DNA of 64,000 nucleotides. Origin: Amycolatopsis dendrobii (GTDB lineage: Bacteria > Actinomycetota > Actinomycetes > Mycobacteriales > Pseudonocardiaceae). The notes below the pieces were generated by a model. The model was given only the letters and a program-made list of their open reading frames with translations, ran no database searches and was not told the DNA's origin. Position 1 is the first letter of the stretch; each line of letters starts with the position of its first letter. The DNA lies in NCBI RefSeq assembly GCF_014145675.1, contig NZ_JACGZW010000011.1, positions 248,001 through 312,000 on the forward strand. The letters are read 5' to 3'. Made by a program: the position numbers and the translations under genes. Shown here piece after piece: positions 17,352-25,492 of this stretch.

Positions 17352-17717
17352 ATGGGATTGTTCACCGTAGCCGAGGCCCGCACCGAACTCGCCCGGTTGC
17401 TTCCCGTGCTCGCCGAGCTGATCCGGGTCCGCGCCGACGCCGCCGAGCTCGCCGCTTCCCTGCGGCCGGGCGGACGGGACACCAGCCTCGGCGGCCTGCC
17501 GGAGTGGAAGGCCGCGCAGGCGAGGCTGGACGACCTGATGACCGCGATCCAGGCGACCGGGGCCGAACTGAAGGGGTTCGCCCCGCTGCTGGTGGACTTC
17601 CCGGCCTCGCTCGACGGCGACGACGTTCTGTTGTGCTGGCTCGAAGGCGACCGCGAACTGTCCTGGTACCACCGGGCCGACCTCGGTTTCGCCGGCCGCC
17701 GCCGCTTGCCCGGATAA
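17352..17717 (+). CDS. DUF2203 domain-containing protein
   Basis: 121 residues. It matches the DUF2203 pattern: FTVAEARTELARLLPVLAEL at the start, an Ala/Leu-rich helix, GAELKGFAPLLVDFPASLDGDDVLLCWLEGDRELSWYH, and a final DLGFAGRRRLP. Function of the family is unknown. TTG at 17346 is an alternative start two codons earlier; no clear ribosome binding site is visible for either. Lies 29 bp before the methyltransferase gene. Confidence 0.85.
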   Translation: MGLFTVAEARTELARLLPVLAELIRVRADAAELAASLRPGGRDTSLGGLPEWKAAQARLDDLMTAIQATGAELKGFAPLLVDFPASLDGDDVLLCWLEGDRELSWYHRADLGFAGRRRLPG

Positions 17718-17746
17718 TCACTGGTCAACCGCACTACGGTGGCTAG

Positions 17747-18346
17747 GTGAGCACACTTTTCGACGCCGACGCGGCGGGATACGACGAGGACACCTTCCAC
17801 CCGTATGTGGCAGAGCAGCTGATCGGCGGTCTTGCCCCGAAGCCCGGCCTGCTGGTCGACGTCGCCGCGGGAACCGGCGCGGCGGCCTTCGCGGCACTGC
17901 GGCTGGAACCGGCCGAGGTCTTCGCGATCGACCTCTCCCCCGCGATGATCGAGATCGCCCGCGCCAAGGCCGCCGACCGCGACCCGGACGGCCGGATCAC
18001 CTGGCAGGTCGGCTCCGCGGTCCCGCTGCCGATCGGCGACGGCGAGGCCGACGCGGTCGTCTGCGCGTCCGCACTGCACTTCCTGGGCGCGCGCGCCTTG
18101 ACCGACTGGCGGCGAGTGCTGCGCCCGGGCGGGAAGCTGGCGTTCAGCGTGGTGTCGTCGGAGCGGTTCAAGCCGACTGGCAAGTTCGCTGACGTGTTCC
18201 CGCGAGACCTGCGCGTCCCGGGCACCCTCGAGGAAGCCGCCGCGCTGGCCACCGACGCCGGATTCAGCTCGGCGACGGCACAGCACGTGACGCTCGATCA
18301 GGGCGACCGGGTACGGCAGGTCTTCGCGGTTTTCGCGGAGGCCTAA
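17747..18346 (+). CDS. Class I SAM-dependent methyltransferase
   Basis: 199 residues, Methyltransf_11-like Rossmann fold. SAM-binding motif I is LVDVAAGTGAAAFAAL near residue 37; the acidic residue ending strand 2 is in VFAIDLSPAMIEIARAKA; a post-motif DAVVCASALHFLG and WRRVLRPGGKLAFSV complete the fold. Substrate unknown; typical for small-molecule (ubiquinone-like or secondary metabolite) methylation. GTG start, little leader sequence. Confidence 0.85.
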   Translation: MSTLFDADAAGYDEDTFHPYVAEQLIGGLAPKPGLLVDVAAGTGAAAFAALRLEPAEVFAIDLSPAMIEIARAKAADRDPDGRITWQVGSAVPLPIGDGEADAVVCASALHFLGARALTDWRRVLRPGGKLAFSVVSSERFKPTGKFADVFPRDLRVPGTLEEAAALATDAGFSSATAQHVTLDQGDRVRQVFAVFAEA

Positions 18347-18575
18347 CGGTCGAACTGCACCTCCGCCGCCCGCCCGGGCCCCGCGAAATGCGACGAAGCC
18401 CGGCGTCGCGAGCTGCGGCGAATCCTGCGGCCGGACAGCGGTGTTCGAGTAAGCCCCCTCGTGCAGCTGCTGTCCGGCAGGCGCGCTGAGTTCCAGCCGG
18501 GCCCACTTCGACCGCGTAAGCGCCTTCGTCCGAGGTGTAGCCGGATTCCCTGCGCCGCGGCGGAAAATCCCCCAT

Positions 18576-18989
18576 TCAGCCGTGCAGCTGAGCACCCTTG
18601 AGGATCTTGTCCACCGCGTTCTTCGGCCCGTGCACGGCCATCCCCGCCAACGCCAGTTTCTCCGCCGGCACCGCACGCACCGCGGCGCGATTGTCGACGT
18701 CATTGCCGGTCTGGAACAGCTCGTCGGTGAAGATCGAGAACCGCAGACCCCGCGAGAGCGCGCGGCTGTGCGCCAGTGCGAGCGTCTCGGCGGTGCCGGC
18801 GAACACGAGTACCGGCTGGCGGAACATCGGCAGGTACTCGGTGTCGTCGGCGTCGAGGTAGGGCTCGCCGATCAGTTCCGGCGTCGTGTGGGCCACGCCG
18901 CTCACCAGGAACGCCGTGACGTTCAGCCGTTGCCACGAGGCCAGGTCGTCCCGCAGCAGCACGGCGATCTTCGTGTCGAATCGGTTCAT
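18576..18989 (-). CDS. DUF2000 domain-containing protein
   Basis: 137 residues. The sequence KIAVLLRDDLASWQRLNVTAFLVSGVA, then MFRQPVLVFAGTAETLALAHSRALSRGLRFSIFTDELFQTGNDVDNRAAV, matches DUF2000 (PTH2-like fold). The biochemical role is unknown. ATG at 18989 matches the usual start; ATG at 19001 is four codons earlier. Head-to-head with the AraC-type regulator with about 50 bp between starts. This pairing is a common arrangement, suggesting the regulator controls this gene (inference). Confidence 0.82.
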   Translation of the reverse strand: MNRFDTKIAVLLRDDLASWQRLNVTAFLVSGVAHTTPELIGEPYLDADDTEYLPMFRQPVLVFAGTAETLALAHSRALSRGLRFSIFTDELFQTGNDVDNRAAVRAVPAEKLALAGMAVHGPKNAVDKILKGAQLHG

Positions 18990-19039
18990 GCGGGACAGCA
19001 TCGGCTCGGCGCCGCGTGCGGGTCTTGTACGTTTTGAAC

Positions 19040-19801
19040 ATGACGGTGTCGGCCTGGCGTCCTTCGGTGCCCGGAATCGCCGAGGCGTTCCACGCCCGGT
19101 TCACCGACCACGCCTACCCCGCGCACACGCACGACACGTGGACGCTGCTGATCGTCGACGACGGCGCGATCAGCTACGACCTCGACCGGCACCACCACGG
19201 CGCGCTCGGCACGGCCGTCACGCTGCTGCCGCCGAACGTCGCGCACGACGGGCGCGCCGCGACCAGCCAGGGCTTCCGCAAACGCGTGCTCTACCTCGAC
19301 GCCGACGTCCTCGGCGACGACCTGATCGGGGCCGCCGTCGACCAGCCGAGCCTGCCGGATCCGTTGCTGCGCACCAGAATCCACCAGCTGCACCAGTCGC
19401 TCGCCGAACCGCTGGAAGCCGAAAGCCGCCTAGCCCTGGTCGCCCAGCGGCTGCGCACCCACCTCGGCCGCCCGGCGATCACGCCGCCCGACCGCAGCCT
19501 GGCCGACGACCTTCGCGACCTCCTGGACGAACGCCTGCCCGATTCCCTGACCCTGGCCGACGCCTCCGAGGTACTAGGCGCGCACCCGGTCCACCTGGTC
19601 CGCGCGTTCGGCCGCCGTTTCGGGCTGCCGCCGCACCGGTACGTCACCAGCCGCCGCGTCGACCACGCCCGCCGCCTCCTGCTCGACGGAACCCCGCCCG
19701 CCGCCGTCGCCACGACCGCCGGGTTCACCGACCAGGCCCACCTGACCCGCCACTTCCGCCGCTACCTCGGCACCACCCCGGCCCGCTTCGCACGCGGCTG
19801 A
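19040..19801 (+). CDS. AraC family transcriptional regulator
   Basis: 253 residues. An N-terminal cupin sensor domain (FTDHAYPAHTHDTWTLLIVDDGAISYDLDRHHHGAL) is followed by a C-terminal double helix-turn-helix: TLADASEVLGAHPVHLVRAFGRRFGLPPHRYVTSRRVDHARRLL and AVATTAGFTDQAHLTRHFRRYLGTTPARFARG. ATG 19040 is taken; the frame continues to 19016 but MTVSAWRPS suits the domain start. No clear ribosome binding site, possibly leaderless. Divergent from DUF2000. Confidence 0.92.
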   Translation: MTVSAWRPSVPGIAEAFHARFTDHAYPAHTHDTWTLLIVDDGAISYDLDRHHHGALGTAVTLLPPNVAHDGRAATSQGFRKRVLYLDADVLGDDLIGAAVDQPSLPDPLLRTRIHQLHQSLAEPLEAESRLALVAQRLRTHLGRPAITPPDRSLADDLRDLLDERLPDSLTLADASEVLGAHPVHLVRAFGRRFGLPPHRYVTSRRVDHARRLLLDGTPPAAVATTAGFTDQAHLTRHFRRYLGTTPARFARG

Positions 19802-19828
19802 CCGGGCGGTTTGTGCGAAGATGGCGCC

Positions 19829-20410
19829 ATGCTGCGCGAACTGCACCTGACCGGCGACCCGGCGGCCGACAAGCTGCTCAACGACGACCCGTTCGCCCTG
19901 CTCACCGGGATGCTCTTGGACCAGCAGTACCCGATGGAGCACGCCTTCGCGGGCCCGCGGAAGATCGCCGACCGGATGGACGGCTTCGATCTACGCAAGA
20001 TCGCCGCGACGGACGTCGACAAGTTCGTCGAGATGTGCGTCGTGCCGCCCGCGATCCACCGCTACGGCGGCTCGATGGCACGCCGGGTGCACGCGCTCGC
20101 GTTGCACATCATCGAGAACTACGACGGCCGCACCGAGGGCATCTGGCTGGACGGCCGCCCCAAGCCGGACGGCGAAGAGGTGCTCAAGCGACTCAAGGCA
20201 CTGCCCGGGTTCGGCGAGCAGAAGGCGAAGATCTTCCTGGCACTGCTGGGCAAACAGCGCGGCGTCGCTCCGAAGGGCTGGCGCGAGGCTGCCGGTGCCT
20301 ACGGAGATCGCGGCTCTCGTCGGTCCATTGCGGACGTGACGGACGCGAAGACGCTCGGCGAGGTGCGCGCGTTCAAGAAGGCCGCGAAGGCCGCCGCCAA
20401 GGCGAACTGA
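19829..20410 (+). CDS. HhH-GPD-type DNA repair protein (TIGR03252 type)
   Basis: 193 residues. It opens LRELHLTGDPAADKLLNDDPFALLTGMLLDQQYPMEHAF, diagnostic of an uncharacterised actinobacterial HhH-GPD family, and contains a helix-hairpin-helix LPGFGEQKAKIFLALLGKQ near residue 125. Members resemble endonuclease III / AlkA-type glycosylases but lack the iron-sulfur Cys cluster, as here. Exact lesion specificity is unknown. Ends one base before the stop codon of the convergent spermidine-synthase-like gene. Confidence 0.85.
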   Translation: MLRELHLTGDPAADKLLNDDPFALLTGMLLDQQYPMEHAFAGPRKIADRMDGFDLRKIAATDVDKFVEMCVVPPAIHRYGGSMARRVHALALHIIENYDGRTEGIWLDGRPKPDGEEVLKRLKALPGFGEQKAKIFLALLGKQRGVAPKGWREAAGAYGDRGSRRSIADVTDAKTLGEVRAFKKAAKAAAKAN

Positions 20411-20411
20411 C

Positions 20412-21056
20412 TCAGCTCCGCGCGAACCAGACCACGTCCGGTTCCCCGCGCGGCACCGGAATCTCCACTACGTCCACCTCGGCGAACCGCTCCCGCAGCC
20501 GAGCCGTGAACCCCGGTGCCGCGCCCGCGCTCCACACCGCCAGCACCCCGTCCGGACTCAGCAGCTGAGACAGCCGTTCCAGGCCGGAATCGGCGTACAG
20601 CGAGGCATTCCCCTCGGTGACCGTCCACTCTGGACCGTTGTCGATGTCCAGGCACAGCGCGTCGAAAGTCTCGCTCGTCGTCCGCAGCCACTCCACCAGG
20701 TCCGCCTCGACGATCGTCACCCGCGGATCGTCCAATGCCGCACCGTGGACTTCGCGCAGCGGACCGGTGCGGTTCCAGGCGATCACGGCAGGTTCGCGTT
20801 CCACCACGACCACGGAGCCGACCGCGGCGTGATCCAGCGCGGCACGCAGCGAGAATCCGACGCCGAGGCCGCCGATCAGCACTCGCGCGCCAGAAGCGAG
20901 CCGGTCGGCCGCTCCGGTCACGAGCAGCCGCTCCGACTCGCCGTTGCGGGTGTCCATCAGGAACATCCCGTTTTCGATCACCTCGAACTCGGCGCCGTCG
21001 CGCCGCAGCACCAATTCGCCGCCGTGCCCTGGCACGGTTTCCAGTACCTCTGCCAC
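20412..21056 (-). CDS. Spermidine synthase-like Rossmann-fold protein
   Basis: 214 residues. SAM/dcSAM-binding fold: VLIGGLGVGFSLRAALDH (motif I), VVVVEREPAVIAWNR (acidic residue after strand 2), VTIVEADLVEWL, and LDIDNGPEW where spermidine synthases carry the catalytic Asp. It is shorter than true spermidine synthase (about 290 residues) and lacks much of the N-terminal beta-barrel, so aminopropyl transfer is uncertain. ATG at 21056 follows the MFS gene stop by 14 bp, so the two may be cotranscribed. Confidence 0.8.
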   Translation of the reverse strand: MAEVLETVPGHGGELVLRRDGAEFEVIENGMFLMDTRNGESERLLVTGAADRLASGARVLIGGLGVGFSLRAALDHAAVGSVVVVEREPAVIAWNRTGPLREVHGAALDDPRVTIVEADLVEWLRTTSETFDALCLDIDNGPEWTVTEGNASLYADSGLERLSQLLSPDGVLAVWSAGAAPGFTARLRERFAEVDVVEIPVPRGEPDVVWFARS

Positions 21057-21069
21057 GCCCGGCAGCTTC

Positions 21070-22260
21070 TCAGACCGCGACCTCTTCGCGGACCTCAGCC
21101 CGCTTCCGCGCGCCCCAGAAGAACACGACCACCAGCATCGCCGCGGCGGCGAGGATCGCGGCGATCTCCGGCAGCACGGTCGGTCCGGCCGAGGTCAGCA
21201 CCGCACCGCCGACGATGCCGGACAACCCGACGCCGAGATAGATCGCCGAGGCGTTGAGCGACAGCGCGAGACCGGCGTGCCCCGGCGACAGCTCGATGAG
21301 CCGATGCTGCACCGGCGGGCTGAACGACCAGTTCGCCACGCCCCACACGAACAACGTGATCCCGGCCCCGACGACGGTCGTCGCGGTGAACGGCAACAGC
21401 ACCATCACGGCGGTGAACCCGACGAGGATGACCAGCAGCGGCCTGCGCGGGCCCCACTTGTCGGCCGCGCGGCCACCGGCGAAGTTGCCGATCGCGCCGC
21501 CGATGCCGTAGCAGAACAGCAGCACCGTGATCGTCCCGCCGGAAACGCCGGCGGTGGCCGTCAAGACCGGCGACACCAGCGTGTAGACCATGAACGCGGC
21601 GAGGCAGGCGAGCGTGGTGGTGACCAGCAGCGCGACGACCCGCTTGTCCCGGGCGACCGCGAACCGCTCGGCGAGCCCGACCACCGGCGGCGGCGCGACC
21701 GTCGGCAGCGCGACCCGCACCCCGATCGCACCGAGCAGCGAAAGGATGCCGACGAACAGGAACGCGCCCTCGTAGCCGAACTGCTGGGAGATCACGCTGC
21801 CCAGCGGAACGCCGAAGATCAACGCGATGGTGAGTCCCCCGAACACCAGCGAAACGGCCCGCCCACGACGTTCCGGCGTGGTCAGCTCGGCCGCGACGGC
21901 AGTGGCGGCCGGGGTGTAGACGGCAGCCCCGATCGCCGTGACGACCCGCGCGATCAGCAGCGTGGTGTACCCCGGCGCGACGGCCGCGAAGACGTTCCCG
22001 ACCGCGGCCACCGCGAGCGCGGCGACCAGCAGCGTGCGCCGTTCCCACCGCCCAGTGGCGGCAGCGAACAACGGCGAGCCCACCGCGTACGCGATGGCGA
22101 ACGAAGTGACGAGCTGCGCCGCGGCCGTCGCGGAGATGTGCAGCTCGGAGGTCAATGCCGGCAACAGCCCGGCCACGATGTAGCCGCTGGTGCCGACGCC
22201 GAAGGCCCCGAACGCGAGCACCGAGTTCCGGGCCGCCGCCGAGGACGAGACGCTGGACAT
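21070..22260 (-). CDS. MFS transporter (DHA1/AraJ-like drug efflux)
   Basis: 396 residues, 12 predicted helices. FGAFGVGTSGYIVAGLLPALTSEL opens helix 1; the loop 2-3 motif GRWERRTLLV and the loop 4-5 motif RVVTAIGAAVYTPAATAVAAE fit the drug:H+ antiporter group. Divergently transcribed from the ArsR-type regulator; a 16-bp dyad (22293-22308) lies just upstream, so repression by that regulator is likely (inference). Substrate unknown. Confidence 0.92.
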   Translation of the reverse strand: MSSVSSSAAARNSVLAFGAFGVGTSGYIVAGLLPALTSELHISATAAAQLVTSFAIAYAVGSPLFAAATGRWERRTLLVAALAVAAVGNVFAAVAPGYTTLLIARVVTAIGAAVYTPAATAVAAELTTPERRGRAVSLVFGGLTIALIFGVPLGSVISQQFGYEGAFLFVGILSLLGAIGVRVALPTVAPPPVVGLAERFAVARDKRVVALLVTTTLACLAAFMVYTLVSPVLTATAGVSGGTITVLLFCYGIGGAIGNFAGGRAADKWGPRRPLLVILVGFTAVMVLLPFTATTVVGAGITLFVWGVANWSFSPPVQHRLIELSPGHAGLALSLNASAIYLGVGLSGIVGGAVLTSAGPTVLPEIAAILAAAAMLVVVFFWGARKRAEVREEVAV

Positions 22261-22292
22261 GAATGTTCCCCCAAGGAAACCTGAACGGATAG

Positions 22293-22308
22293 TTCGACGA
22301 ACGTCGTA
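22293..22308. promoter_or_regulatory. Candidate ArsR-type operator, copy 1
   Basis: TTCGACGAACGTCGTA, an imperfect dyad (TTCGAC / GTCGTA), 33 bp upstream of the MFS start. Twelve of sixteen positions plus the dyad are shared with copy 2 at 22344-22359, on the other side of the same divergent intergenic region. The start-to-start spacing is 51 bp, about five helical turns. Confidence 0.6.
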
Positions 22309-22343
22309 GTTCGATGACGACCGTACACGGACCCGCCGACAAT

Positions 22344-22359
22344 TTCGACAGGCGTCGTA
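22344..22359. promoter_or_regulatory. Candidate ArsR-type operator, copy 2
   Basis: TTCGACAGGCGTCGTA, ending 10 bp before the ATG of the ArsR-type gene and overlapping a possible -10 element (TACTAT, 22358-22363). Its location would give autoregulation. Confidence 0.6.
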
Positions 22360-22369
22360 CTATGGACTC

Positions 22370-22693
22370 ATGCCCGCCTCTGTGCCCCTGCCGCCGCTCG
22401 CCTATCCGGACCGCGAGGAGATCACGGTCGAAGCGGTGCTGCGCGCACTCGCCGACCCGGTCAGGCTGGCGATGGTCCGGCAGCTGGCGAACTCCGAAAC
22501 GGAGATCTCGTGCAGCGCTTTCGAGGTGCCGGTGACCAAGTCCACACTCACCCATCACCTCGCGACACTGCGCCAGGCCGGGGTGATCGCCGGCCGCCAG
22601 GAAGGCACCACCCGGTACAACTCGTTGCGCCGCAACGATCTCGACGCACTGTTCCCCGGCCTGCTCGACGGCGTGCTGGCCGCGCCCCGCTGA
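22370..22693 (+). CDS. ArsR/HTH_20 family winged-helix regulator
   Basis: 107 residues, a single winged helix-turn-helix. VEAVLRALADPVRLAMVRQLANSE is the ArsR-type first helix pair; VTKSTLTHHLATLRQAGVIAGRQEGTTRYNSL is the recognition helix and wing. It has no metal-binding CxC pair in the DNA-binding helix; one Cys (EISCSAF) is present, so metal sensing is not indicated. Probably a drug-responsive repressor of the divergent MFS gene, and perhaps of the MFS gene downstream (inference). Confidence 0.9.
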   Translation: MPASVPLPPLAYPDREEITVEAVLRALADPVRLAMVRQLANSETEISCSAFEVPVTKSTLTHHLATLRQAGVIAGRQEGTTRYNSLRRNDLDALFPGLLDGVLAAPR

Positions 22694-22768
22694 GCGGTCG
22701 CGCTACGTGGCGGGCCTCACCCGAATACCGGGATGACAAGGCCGCCCTCCATCGGTTCAACTAGAGCG

Positions 22769-22804
22769 AGACAGCACGACGACGTCGGGGCTGTCTAGTT
22801 TTTT
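22769..22804 (+). terminator. Probable intrinsic terminator after the ArsR-type gene
   Basis: AGACAGC (22769-22775) pairs with GCTGTCT (22790-22796), followed by AGTTTTTT. The flanking AACT/AGTT may extend the stem imperfectly. Confidence 0.55.
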
Positions 22805-22878
22805 GCCCACGTTCTAAAGCGCTTCAGAAGCCTGTGCCCCAGGCGCTGAGCAATCGTTTTCTCCAGGAAGGGAGAGCC

Positions 22879-24057
22879 GTGCCCATCGCGTTGCTCGCGC
22901 TCGCCGTCGGCGCCTTCGGCATCGGTACCACCGAGTTCGTGATGATGGGTGTGCTGCCCCTGACCGCCGCGGACTTCCACATCGACATCCCGTCCGCGGG
23001 CTACTTCATCTCCGCCTACGCGCTCGGCGTGGTGATCGGCGCGCCGCTGCTCACCGCGCTGGCCGTCCGGCTGCCGCGCAAAACGATGCTGCTGGCGATG
23101 ATGGGCCTGTTCACGGTCGGCAACGCGCTGTTCGCGCTCTCCCCGAACCAGGACTTCGGGATCGCGTTCCGGTTCCTCGCCGGCCTGCCGCACGGCGCGT
23201 TCTTCGGCGCGGGCGCGGTCGTCGCGTCCAGCCTCGCGCAGCCGGGCCAGCGCGCGAAGGCCGTGTCGATGATGTTCATGGGCCTGACGCTGGCGAACGT
23301 CATCGGCGTCCCGCTCGGCACGCTGCTCGGCCAGCAGGTCGGCTGGCGCGCGACGTTCGGCGTCGTCGCGGTGATCGGCCTGCTCGCCATCGCCGCCATC
23401 GCGAAACTGGTGCCGCACCAGGGCCGCCCGGCCGACCCGTCGATCCGCGGCGAACTCGGCGCGTTCCGCCGCCCGCAGGTGTGGCTGGCGCTGGCGATCG
23501 TGATGTTCGGCCTCGGCGGCGTCTTCGCCTGCATGTCCTACATCGCGCCGATGCTGACCGACGTCGCCGGATACTCGCCGGCCAATGTCACGGTGCTGCT
23601 TTCGCTGGCCGGGGTCGGCATGACGATCGGCAACTACCTCGGCGGACGGCTCGCGGACAAGGCGCTGATGCCGAGCCTGTACGTCGCGCTGCTCGCGCTC
23701 GCGACCGTGCTTTCGATCTTCACCGTGACCGCGCAGGGCAAGGTCGGCGCGGCGGTCACGATCTTCTTCGTGGGTGTCGCGGGCTTCATGATCGGCCCGA
23801 TGATGCAGGCGCGGATCATGGAGAAGGCGGGCGGCACGCCGTCGCTGGTCTCGGCCGCGGTGCAGTCGGCGTTCAACATCGCCAACTCGATCGGCGCGTA
23901 CCTCGGCGGCCTGGTCATCGCGGGCGGACTCGGCCTGCTGGCCCCGAACTGGGTCGGCGCGCTGCTGGCCGTGCTCGGCGTGTCGATCGCCGCGGTGTCC
24001 GGGCTGCTGGACCGGCGCGAGGCGCGAGTCGAAAAGGAACTCGCGCTCGCGTCCTGA
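22879..24057 (+). CDS. MFS transporter (DHA1 family)
   Basis: 392 residues, 12 predicted helices. It opens VPIALLALAVGAFGIGTTEFVMMGVLP, then a loop 2-3 RLPRKTMLLAMMG and FRFLAGLPHGAFFGAGAVVASSLA, typical of chloramphenicol/arabinose-efflux-like transporters. GTG at 22879 is chosen because GGAAGGGAGA sits about six bases upstream; the frame reaches back to 22834. A C-terminal cytoplasmic tail ends the protein. Paralogous in general architecture to the MFS gene at 21070 but clearly different in sequence. Confidence 0.9.
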   Translation: MPIALLALAVGAFGIGTTEFVMMGVLPLTAADFHIDIPSAGYFISAYALGVVIGAPLLTALAVRLPRKTMLLAMMGLFTVGNALFALSPNQDFGIAFRFLAGLPHGAFFGAGAVVASSLAQPGQRAKAVSMMFMGLTLANVIGVPLGTLLGQQVGWRATFGVVAVIGLLAIAAIAKLVPHQGRPADPSIRGELGAFRRPQVWLALAIVMFGLGGVFACMSYIAPMLTDVAGYSPANVTVLLSLAGVGMTIGNYLGGRLADKALMPSLYVALLALATVLSIFTVTAQGKVGAAVTIFFVGVAGFMIGPMMQARIMEKAGGTPSLVSAAVQSAFNIANSIGAYLGGLVIAGGLGLLAPNWVGALLAVLGVSIAAVSGLLDRREARVEKELALAS

Positions 24058-24061
24058 CCGG

Positions 24062-24373
24062 TTAGGACGAGGCGTCGAACGGGCCGCCGACGATCGACAG
24101 CGCGATGTAGAGCACCGCGGCGCACAACGCGCTGTAGGTGAGGATGTCGACGACCTTGCCGCGAATCGCGAGCAGCCCGGCGCGCTCCTCCGGCAGCACC
24201 GCACGCAGCGCCCCGGCCACGAACAGGGCTACGCCGACCAGCACCGCACCCTCGCGCCAGTGGTACTGCAGCGCCCGCACCACGGCCGCCGCCAGCAGCA
24301 GCATGATCACCGCGAACGGCACGTGGACGAGCCAGGGACGATCGCCGCGGTGCCGTTGCCCGGTCATCGCCAT
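24062..24373 (-). CDS. DUF3017 domain-containing membrane protein
   Basis: 103 residues with three helices: LVHVPFAVIMLLLAAAVVRAL, a second helix around GAVLVGVALFVAGALRAVLP, and a third near YSALCAAVLYIALSIV. This small DUF3017 protein is regularly found directly after folD in actinobacteria. Its ATG overlaps the folD stop by one base (TGATG), so translation is coupled. Function unknown; a later ATG two codons in is possible. Confidence 0.88.
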   Translation of the reverse strand: MAMTGQRHRGDRPWLVHVPFAVIMLLLAAAVVRALQYHWREGAVLVGVALFVAGALRAVLPEERAGLLAIRGKVVDILTYSALCAAVLYIALSIVGGPFDASS

Positions 24374-25236
24374 CAGCGGGCGGCCGCGCGTTCCGCAGCC
24401 TCGACCACGTTGGTGACCAGCATCGCCCGCGTCATCGGGCCCACGCCGCCGGGGTTCGGCGACAGCCAGCCGGCCACCTCGGCGACCGCCGGGTCGACGT
24501 CGCCGGTGAGCTTGCCCTCGACGTGCGAAACGCCGACGTCCAGCACCGCCGCGCCGGGCTTGACCATGTCCGGCTTGATGATCCCGGGCACGCCCGCCGC
24601 GGCGATCACGATGTCCGCGCGGCGCACCTCGGCGGCCAGGTCACGGGTGCCGGTGTGGCAAAGCGTGACGGTGGAGTTTTCGCTGCGCCGGGTGAGCAGC
24701 AGACCGAGCGTGCGGCCGACGGTGATCCCGCGGCCGACCACGGTGACCTGCGCGCCGTTCAGCTCGACGCCGTGCCGCTTGAGCAACTCGATGATTCCGT
24801 AAGGGGTGCACGGCAGCGCGCCCGCTTCGCCGAGCACGAGCCGGCCGAGGCTGATCGGCGCGAGTCCGTCTGCGTCCTTCTCCGGGTCGATGCGCTCCAG
24901 GACGCGGTTCGCGTCGAGGTGCTTCGGCAGCGGCAGCTGGACGAGGTAGCCGTGGCAGGCCGGGTCCGCGTTCAGCTCGTCGATGACGGCCTCGAGCTTC
25001 TCCTGCGAGATGTCCGCGGGCAGGTCGCGGCGGATCGAGTTGACGCCGATCTTCGCGCTGTCCGCGTGCTTCATCTTCACGTAGGAGTGGGAACCGGGGT
25101 CGTCGCCGACCAGCACCGTGCCCAGCCCAGGGGTGATCCCCTGCTCCGCGAGCGCGGCCACGCGCGGGCGCAGCTCTGCGAAAATGGCGTTCTTCGTGGC
25201 CTTGCCGTCGAGAATCTTCGCCGTCACGGCGGCCAT
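24373..25236 (-). CDS. folD: Bifunctional methylenetetrahydrofolate dehydrogenase / methenyl-THF cyclohydrolase
   Basis: Interconverts 5,10-methylene-, 5,10-methenyl- and 10-formyl-THF, supplying 10-formyl-THF to PurN and PurH, both encoded in this window. 287 residues. Catalytic Lys in SYVKMKHADSAKIG (YxxxK), substrate-loop LVQLPLPKHLD, PEKDADGL, Rossmann motif VTVVGRGITVGRTLGLLL, and the C-terminal GGVGPMTRAMLVTNVVEA. Length is standard. ATG start at 25236. Confidence 0.97.
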   Translation of the reverse strand: MAAVTAKILDGKATKNAIFAELRPRVAALAEQGITPGLGTVLVGDDPGSHSYVKMKHADSAKIGVNSIRRDLPADISQEKLEAVIDELNADPACHGYLVQLPLPKHLDANRVLERIDPEKDADGLAPISLGRLVLGEAGALPCTPYGIIELLKRHGVELNGAQVTVVGRGITVGRTLGLLLTRRSENSTVTLCHTGTRDLAAEVRRADIVIAAAGVPGIIKPDMVKPGAAVLDVGVSHVEGKLTGDVDPAVAEVAGWLSPNPGGVGPMTRAMLVTNVVEAAERAAAR

Positions 25237-25492
25237 TGTCGCAGAGCCGCCGGAGACTGCCGGTCAGGAGTGGGTGCTGCACTCTGTGTGTCCACGACAC
25301 CACCCGATCGGCCCGCGCGTCTTCCGTCGAATCAGCCGTCCCGGGTCTTAAGCTGGAGAGGCTCCACCGCATCACCCACCCTGGCGTGTGACCCGTGCCA
25401 TATCGCGTCCGCCGAGGTCAGCGGGCACGTCCACCGGCCCGAGGGTGGCAAAAGCCCTATGCGGGGTGCGTTCGCGCGCGCGAACAGTCAAA

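Noticed and set aside
18264..18575. A 103-residue minus-strand ORF between the methyltransferase and DUF2000 genes
   Set aside because: Arg/Pro/Gly-rich with no start signal, and it overlaps the methyltransferase coding end; treated as noncoding.
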